A stretch of DNA of 64,000 bases from Chryseobacterium sp. CY350. GTDB lineage: Bacteria; Bacteroidota; Bacteroidia; Flavobacteriales; Weeksellaceae. Every line of letters starts with the position of its first letter. The first letter of the stretch is position 1. Below, piece by piece: positions 59,007 through 64,000 of the stretch. The position numbers and the translations under genes are program-made. The stretch is from the NCBI RefSeq assembly GCF_027945075.1, contig NZ_CP116034.1, positions 1,860,001 through 1,924,000 on the forward strand, read 5' to 3'. The notes below the pieces were generated by a model, which was not told the DNA's origin, searched no databases, and saw nothing but the letters and a program-made list of their open reading frames with translations.

Positions 59007-60313
59007 TGAGTGGGACATTTCAAATAAGAGGAGGAAAGAGACTGCAAGGTGAAATCACTCCACAAGGAGCAAAAAATGAAGCTCTTCAAATCTTATGCGC
59101 GGTTTTATTAACGGATGAAGAGGTAAGAATAAAGAATATTCCGGATATTCATGATGTCAACAGATTGATTGAGATTTTAGGCGATTTTGGTGTAAAAATA
59201 ACCAAAAATGCACATGGCGACTTTACCTTTAAGGCAGATCATGTCAATTTCGATTATATTAAATCAAACGAATTTAAAAAAGACGGAGCAAAACTTAGAG
59301 GATCGATCATGCTGATGGGACCAATGCTGGCTCGTTACGGCGAAGCTTACATGCCAACTCCGGGAGGTGATAAAATTGGCAGAAGAAGACTTGACACTCA
59401 CTTCCAGGGTTTGGTAGAACTGGGTGCAGAATTTCACTATGACGAAAATGAATTTTTCTATTCACTAAAAGCGAAAGAGCTTAACGGAAAATTTATCCTT
59501 CTTGAAGAAGCTTCCGTTACAGGTACTGCAAACATCGTGATGGCAGCAGCTTTAGCAAAAGGAAAAACAAGAATATACAACGCAGCCTGTGAACCTTATC
59601 TTCAGCAACTATGTAAAATGCTGAACAGAATGGGTGCTCAGATTTCAGGAATCGGTTCAAACTTACTGACTATTGAAGGGGTTTCGGAACTGAACGGCAC
59701 AGAACACACAATGCTTCCCGATATGGTAGAAATTGGTTCATGGATTGGTCTTGCAGCCATGACAAAATCTGAAATTACCATTAAAAATGTAAACTGGAAT
59801 CAACTTGGTGTTATTCCAAATACATTTAGAAAACTGGGAATTGAGCTTGAACAAAGCGGAGATGATATTTACATTCCTTCTCAGGAACATTATAAAATTC
59901 AGAAATTTATTGACGGATCTATTCTTACGATTTCCGATGCGCCTTGGCCGGGATTTACTCCGGATCTACTTTCTATCATTCTGGTAGTGGCAACACAGGC
60001 AAAAGGAAGTATTCTGGTACATCAGAAAATGTTTGAATCGAGATTATTCTTTGTTGATAAATTAATAGATATGGGTGCACAAATTATTTTGTGCGATCCT
60101 CACAGAGCAACCGTTATTGGTTTGAATCAGGAATCACCTCTTCGTGGAACAACAATGGTTTCTCCGGACATCAGAGCAGGGAATGCACTTTTGATTGCGG
60201 CATTATCTGCAGAAGGAAAATCTATCATTCACAACATTGAACAGATCGACCGTGGTTACGAAAATATTGATGGAAGATTGAAGGCGATAGGTGCCGATAT
60301 TGAAAGAATTTAA
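59006..60313 (+). CDS. murA: UDP-N-acetylglucosamine 1-carboxyvinyltransferase with Asp in place of the active-site Cys
   Basis: 435 residues. MurA adds enolpyruvate to UDP-GlcNAc in the first committed step of peptidoglycan synthesis. K23-N24 in TPQGAKNEALQIL is kept. The active-site loop reads TPGGDKIGRRRLDTHF, so Asp122 replaces the Cys of E. coli Cys115 that fosfomycin attacks. Mycobacterium, Chlamydia and Borrelia enzymes carry the same Asp and are insensitive. It is co-transcribed with the DUF4290 gene. Confidence 0.94.
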   Translation: MSGTFQIRGGKRLQGEITPQGAKNEALQILCAVLLTDEEVRIKNIPDIHDVNRLIEILGDFGVKITKNAHGDFTFKADHVNFDYIKSNEFKKDGAKLRGSIMLMGPMLARYGEAYMPTPGGDKIGRRRLDTHFQGLVELGAEFHYDENEFFYSLKAKELNGKFILLEEASVTGTANIVMAAALAKGKTRIYNAACEPYLQQLCKMLNRMGAQISGIGSNLLTIEGVSELNGTEHTMLPDMVEIGSWIGLAAMTKSEITIKNVNWNQLGVIPNTFRKLGIELEQSGDDIYIPSQEHYKIQKFIDGSILTISDAPWPGFTPDLLSIILVVATQAKGSILVHQKMFESRLFFVDKLIDMGAQIILCDPHRATVIGLNQESPLRGTTMVSPDIRAGNALLIAALSAEGKSIIHNIEQIDRGYENIDGRLKAIGADIERI

Positions 60314-60361
60314 GTTTAGACAAAATTACAATTAAGGTAATAACTCAACTAATAATAAAAG

Positions 60362-60395
60362 AAGCGTTTAGAAGTAATTTTCTGAACGCTTTTAT
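60362..60395. terminator. Terminator between murA and the DUF2207 genes
   Basis: AAGCGTTtAGAA at 60362-60373 pairs with TTCTgAACGCTT at 60380-60391 with one T-G pair, followed by T. It serves both convergent genes. Confidence 0.85.
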
Positions 60396-60445
60396 ATTTA
60401 ATTATAGATAATTTGACATTATTTTATAATTTTTTGCACGACAGA

Positions 60446-62434
60446 TTACCAGCCGCCACCGCCACCGCCACCTCCGCCGCCGCCGGAAGAACCTCCGCCG
60501 GAAGAACCACTTGAGTCGGAGCCGCCTGAATACGAAGAACTGCCTGAAGAACTTGAGGATGAGGATGAAGATGAAGAAAAACTGCTTACAGGAGACACCG
60601 TAGATCCTTTCAAAGTGCTTGTGAACGAATCGGCAAAGCTATAATCGAACTGATTTTTGATTTCTAATGGTTGAGAATCTATGCTATCCTGTAATTTATT
60701 TCTAAATCTTTTGCCCCAAATTCCTTCTACTCCAAAAACGATTGCATAGGGAAGAAATTTTTCATAAACATCGGTCGTCATTTCCGGAGGATTATGAAAT
60801 TTCAACTGATTTTCTTCGGCTGCACTCAAGTACATCTTAAAGCCTGCAATTTCAGATTCCATTTTTAATTTTTCTCTACTCGGACTTTTTATAAAATATC
60901 TGAAGACAAACAGTGAAGCAATTGAAAATATAAGGAATTTATAACAATTTGACTGAAATGATGATAGTTCGGAAGACTCTGAAAATGCCATCACGAAAAA
61001 AGGAATGATAACAGCACAGGCAAAAAACAGAACAACATAAAATACAACTTTATTTCTGTCTTCCCATATAACCACTAATATTGCTGCAAATAATCCTGCA
61101 AACACACTCATTACAGCCGTCATTCCTAAAACCTCAAAACTCCGGTAAAAGAACGAATGAATAATCAGCGCAAGGAAAAAACTCACGACAATAATTTTAA
61201 GAGCTTTGTACACCAACTTTATATTTGAGTTGTTTTGGACGTAAATTTTATTCTCCGTAACGATCTCTTCTTCAAAATCTTCAATAGCGTCCTTAAGATT
61301 TGAATTGTATTTACCGTCGACAGATATCGTATCTTGCTCTCCAAAAATCTGTTTTAAAAGTAATTTCTGATCACTTTGTAAATCGTGAGAGCCTATTTTT
61401 AATTTTTTCAAAATAAATATTCGCGACAGAAAAGTTTCCTTACTATCTTTTACCTCATCAATATCCACCAAGCCTTTTATTGATAAATCTACAAGACTCG
61501 CGGTAACCAGGTTGGCATCAAATACACCATTATCAATATAACCCAGAGATGCGGGAGACAAGTTTCCAGGAGCATTAAACTGGGGAATTACCACTGGTTT
61601 TTCGGGATCTACTCCGTGTTTTTTCCAGTTTCTGTAGTAAAAAAACAGCAGATAAATTCCAACCAAAAATAATGGCAGACTTTCTAAATTTCTCCTCATC
61701 CATTTAAAAAAAGAAGAAGGTTCTTTTAAAACTCCATTTTTAAATCCCACAGCAACTGTAAGATTTTCATTTTCTTTTAAATCGTTAGCTTTAAAAACAA
61801 TTTCCGTGGAAGATATTTTGTTACTCGTGCAGTTTTTATCTTTACTTCCATGAAGCCCGGTATAACATGAGTTTTGAAGAATATCTGCATTTTTGGGAAG
61901 GTGAATCGTTGCCTGAATATTTTCTACAGGAAAATCCCAGTCTGTACCATTGACATTCCAGTAAAATTCATCGTACCCTTTAAATTTACCTATTTGATCT
62001 TGCGTTTTGTAAACAATTTTATAAGTATAAATGCCGGAACTTAGTTGATAATCCTTATCACCAATGTAGATCGTGAATACTCCATTTTCTTTTTTGCTGT
62101 GGTGCGGCTCTTTCGCTCCTTCTCTTTCTACAGCAATAATTTTGTAATCAATATCAATCTTCCCACCGTTAATATTTCTTACAGTTGGCAATGCGCGGAA
62201 AATACCTCTTTTAATTGCACCTCCGTTTGCAAATACTTTAATTATTTCTGTAACGGTGACATCTGCATTTTCTGCAATAGAAATATTTGAATTAAATGAA
62301 ATAATTCTTTCTTGATCAGCTTCAGGTTCAATTACATCTGTTGCAACAGCGCTGGAAGGCGATAAAACATAGTCGTCTTGTGCAAATGTGAGAAAGCAGA
62401 ATAGTACCGCAAATATTTGAATCAACTTTTTCAT
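60446..62434 (-). CDS. DUF2207 membrane protein with poly-Gly tail, copy 1
   Basis: 662 residues from the ATG at 62434 (MKKLIQIFAVLFCFLTFAQ, signal peptide). Longer frames upstream only read the other copy's Gly-coding DNA in another frame. An N-terminal beta-rich domain (SIAENADVTVTEIIKVFANG, FYWNVNGTDWDFPVENIQ) belongs to DUF2207. Then come several transmembrane helices, a cytoplasmic segment (YLSAAEENQLKFHNPPEMTT) and an Ser/Gly-rich tail ending GGGGW. The tandem paralogue lies 10 nt upstream. The function of DUF2207 is unknown. Confidence 0.9.
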   Translation of the reverse strand: MKKLIQIFAVLFCFLTFAQDDYVLSPSSAVATDVIEPEADQERIISFNSNISIAENADVTVTEIIKVFANGGAIKRGIFRALPTVRNINGGKIDIDYKIIAVEREGAKEPHHSKKENGVFTIYIGDKDYQLSSGIYTYKIVYKTQDQIGKFKGYDEFYWNVNGTDWDFPVENIQATIHLPKNADILQNSCYTGLHGSKDKNCTSNKISSTEIVFKANDLKENENLTVAVGFKNGVLKEPSSFFKWMRRNLESLPLFLVGIYLLFFYYRNWKKHGVDPEKPVVIPQFNAPGNLSPASLGYIDNGVFDANLVTASLVDLSIKGLVDIDEVKDSKETFLSRIFILKKLKIGSHDLQSDQKLLLKQIFGEQDTISVDGKYNSNLKDAIEDFEEEIVTENKIYVQNNSNIKLVYKALKIIVVSFFLALIIHSFFYRSFEVLGMTAVMSVFAGLFAAILVVIWEDRNKVVFYVVLFFACAVIIPFFVMAFSESSELSSFQSNCYKFLIFSIASLFVFRYFIKSPSREKLKMESEIAGFKMYLSAAEENQLKFHNPPEMTTDVYEKFLPYAIVFGVEGIWGKRFRNKLQDSIDSQPLEIKNQFDYSFADSFTSTLKGSTVSPVSSFSSSSSSSSSSSGSSSYSGGSDSSGSSGGGSSGGGGGGGGGGGW

Positions 62435-62444
62435 AACTGTTATT

Positions 62445-64000
62445 TTACCAGCCGCCACCGCCGCCGCCGCCACCGCCGCCGCCGGAAAAACCACCCCCAC
62501 CTGATCCAGAACCGGAACTGCTGCCAGAACTTGAAGGTTGCGTTGATGAAGACTGTATAGAATTGGTTAAGCTTGAATTTAGAACATTCGACATGGCAAA
62601 ATGATTCATAGATGAGCCGACATACCAACTGCTTTGATATTCGGCAGACATTTTTTGAAGTAAATCATCAAATTTCTTCCCCCAAATCTCATCAACTCCT
62701 AAAACCATCGCAAAAGGGAGTAGTTTTTCAAAAGACTGCGGAGTCATTTCGGGTGGATTATGAAATTTAATCTGTTCGTTTTCTGCTGCACCCATGTACA
62801 TTTTGAAACCTTCAATGAGCGATTTTTTCCGAAGTTTTTCTTCTGACGGCCGTTTAATCAAAAACTGATAAATCACTAAAAACATACTGCTCAAAATAAT
62901 AAAAATGTAGCAAACATTGAAGTTATTGTCAATCGTAAAATCACTTTCATTATGAATGAGTATCGCCAAAAGCACGAAGGCAATCACTGGGAACGCCAGA
63001 AAAACTTTAAATAAACCCGGAAAGAATTTAAACAAGACAACCGCAACTATAAAAAATACCGTTAGCATCGCAAGAATAAAAATCCCTAAAAAAACTTTCT
63101 CGAACTCTGGGAAAATCCTGAAACTCAAAAATAATCCTAAGAAATATACAGACAAAATAATCAGAATGGGAGATATCAGTTTCTTAGAATTATTACCTTC
63201 CTTTAAGAAAGAATCGTGCTGAAACCTCATTGATGACTGGAAAGTACTTACCGCATTGTGAACTTTAGGATCATATTCTCCATTAAAAGTAACAATGTCT
63301 TTGCCGATTGTAAAAAGACTGTTCATCAAACCAATTTCCTCTTTCGGTAACGTTTGATCTGGTTCTATGAGTTTTTTGACAGTGTAAATTTTTGATTTAA
63401 ATAAACCCAAAATTCCAGAATCTGCACCCTCAATAATCTGAACATATCCTTTCACAGCCAAATTGACTATGGCTGCGGTAAGAAATTTATTTTTAAAACT
63501 TTCATTCTGAATATATCCCAATGAAGCCGGCGAAAGATCGTCGGGTGAATTAAATTGTGGATAAACAACGGGTTTTTCAGGATCTACACCATACTTTCTC
63601 CAGGTTGAATAATAATAAAACAGTAAACCTAAAAATATAAGAACTCCTGCAATTAAAATCCCGAACTTCTCAAGAAAAGTTGGCGGTGGCGGAGGAACCA
63701 TCACACCTTTTTTAAAACCTACAGCAACCGTCAAACCCTCACCGGAACTTAGATTTTCTGCACTCCATTCAATGGAATATTTTGATAAAATATTGGCAGT
63801 ACAATCCTGAGAATTACTTCCGTAAGATCCTTTGTAACACGAGTTCTGAAGAATTTGCGCACCTTCAGGGAGATTGATTCTCGCCGAAATACTGTCCACC
63901 GGAAAATCCCAGTCATTGCCATTCACATTCCAGTAAAGTTCATCATATTTAGGGAAAAAGCCAATTTGCTTTTCTGTCGTATATTTTATTTCATAGTCAT
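62445..64000 (-). CDS. DUF2207 membrane protein with poly-Gly tail, copy 2 (5' end outside window)
   Basis: The visible part is 518 codons without a start: the frame stays open to the right edge (YDELYWNVNGNDWDFPV). It aligns with copy 1 through the whole length, including FYYYSTWRKYGVDPEKPVVY, EQIKFHNPPEMTP and the tail SGSSSGSGSGGGGFSGGGGG ending in W. It is a tandem duplicate, co-transcribed with copy 1. A GTG near 63926 is internal. Confidence 0.9.
   Translation of the reverse strand, partial: DYEIKYTTEKQIGFFPKYDELYWNVNGNDWDFPVDSISARINLPEGAQILQNSCYKGSYGSNSQDCTANILSKYSIEWSAENLSSGEGLTVAVGFKKGVMVPPPPPTFLEKFGILIAGVLIFLGLLFYYYSTWRKYGVDPEKPVVYPQFNSPDDLSPASLGYIQNESFKNKFLTAAIVNLAVKGYVQIIEGADSGILGLFKSKIYTVKKLIEPDQTLPKEEIGLMNSLFTIGKDIVTFNGEYDPKVHNAVSTFQSSMRFQHDSFLKEGNNSKKLISPILIILSVYFLGLFLSFRIFPEFEKVFLGIFILAMLTVFFIVAVVLFKFFPGLFKVFLAFPVIAFVLLAILIHNESDFTIDNNFNVCYIFIILSSMFLVIYQFLIKRPSEEKLRKKSLIEGFKMYMGAAENEQIKFHNPPEMTPQSFEKLLPFAMVLGVDEIWGKKFDDLLQKMSAEYQSSWYVGSSMNHFAMSNVLNSSLTNSIQSSSTQPSSSGSSSGSGSGGGGFSGGGGGGGGGGGW

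Noticed and set aside
62435..62500. N-terminal extension of the first DUF2207 gene (MGVVFPAAAVAAAAV)
   Set aside because: It is the other frame of the Gly-coding repeat of copy 2. A clean signal peptide begins at the ATG at 62434.
62440..62628. Short minus-strand frame with RRRWRRRRW
   Set aside because: Out-of-frame reading of the poly-Gly coding DNA of the DUF2207 gene.

Overview
The window looks like core chromosome of a Bacteroidota bacterium of the class Flavobacteriia, most likely Chryseobacterium or a close relative in Weeksellaceae. The DNA is AT-rich. Starts are rarely preceded by Shine-Dalgarno sequences. Many genes sit behind the Bacteroidota-type -7 box TAnnTTTG. The gene content is also typical: YqgE/AlgH, a START-like protein, DUF4290 next to murA, an OstA-like protein, DUF6427/DUF6341, long S16, secreted M16 peptidase, and TonB-linked outer-membrane proteins with surface lipoproteins. 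I see no prophage, insertion sequence, CRISPR array, rRNA or tRNA gene.

Layout. 1-6.5 kb: start of asnS, a CDP-alcohol phosphatidyltransferase-like gene, an HTH protein, a GlcG/HbpS-like protein, rpsP-rimM, a nitroreductase, a Gre-like factor, a small lipoprotein and an SRPBCC protein. 6.8-14.4 kb: M3 oligopeptidase, secreted lactonase-like beta-propeller, small cytoplasmic and membrane proteins, a large outer-membrane beta-barrel protein, and a lone TerD protein. 14.5-21.4 kb: panD plus flippase-like gene, HU, pdxH, yqgE, amidase, a degenerate class IV aminotransferase, a START-like protein and a class III aminotransferase. 21.7-31 kb: OstA/LptA-like protein, Fur-family regulator, kup, pdhB, an ECF sigma factor with a paired membrane protein, a DUF2147 protein and an LTA-synthase-like sulfatase. 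31-40 kb: pssA, DnaQ-like exonuclease, DUF2007-like, FAH-family and universal stress proteins, the DUF6427/DUF3109 genes, M16 peptidase and a secreted partner. 40-49.3 kb: trigger factor, a probable zinc-uptake set (surface lipoprotein, TonB-dependent receptor, small CxxCH protein), an ABC-F protein, an M15-like protein and an aquaporin. 49.3-64 kb: a PD-(D/E)XK-like protein, LuxE-like ligase, lpxH, queD, comF, upp, der, heme-binding and DCC proteins, a surface alpha-amylase, DUF4290-murA, and two tandem DUF2207 proteins cut by the window end.

Most genes are single or in pairs closed by strong intrinsic terminators. Cell-envelope functions dominate: LPS transport and lipid A (OstA, LpxH), peptidoglycan (MurA, amidase), phospholipids (PssA) and outer-membrane uptake.

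I do not see a large undescribed gene system. The best leads are smaller. Seven genes have a -7 box ending only 4-7 nt before the start codon, implying leaderless mRNAs. A class IV aminotransferase lacks its PLP lysine. MurA carries Asp in place of the fosfomycin-target Cys. There is a Flavo-1-like RNA element, and two plus-strand hairpin-terminator units lie where no plus-strand gene exists. The probable zinc locus and an S16 with a 100-residue Ala/Glu tail also deserve a look.
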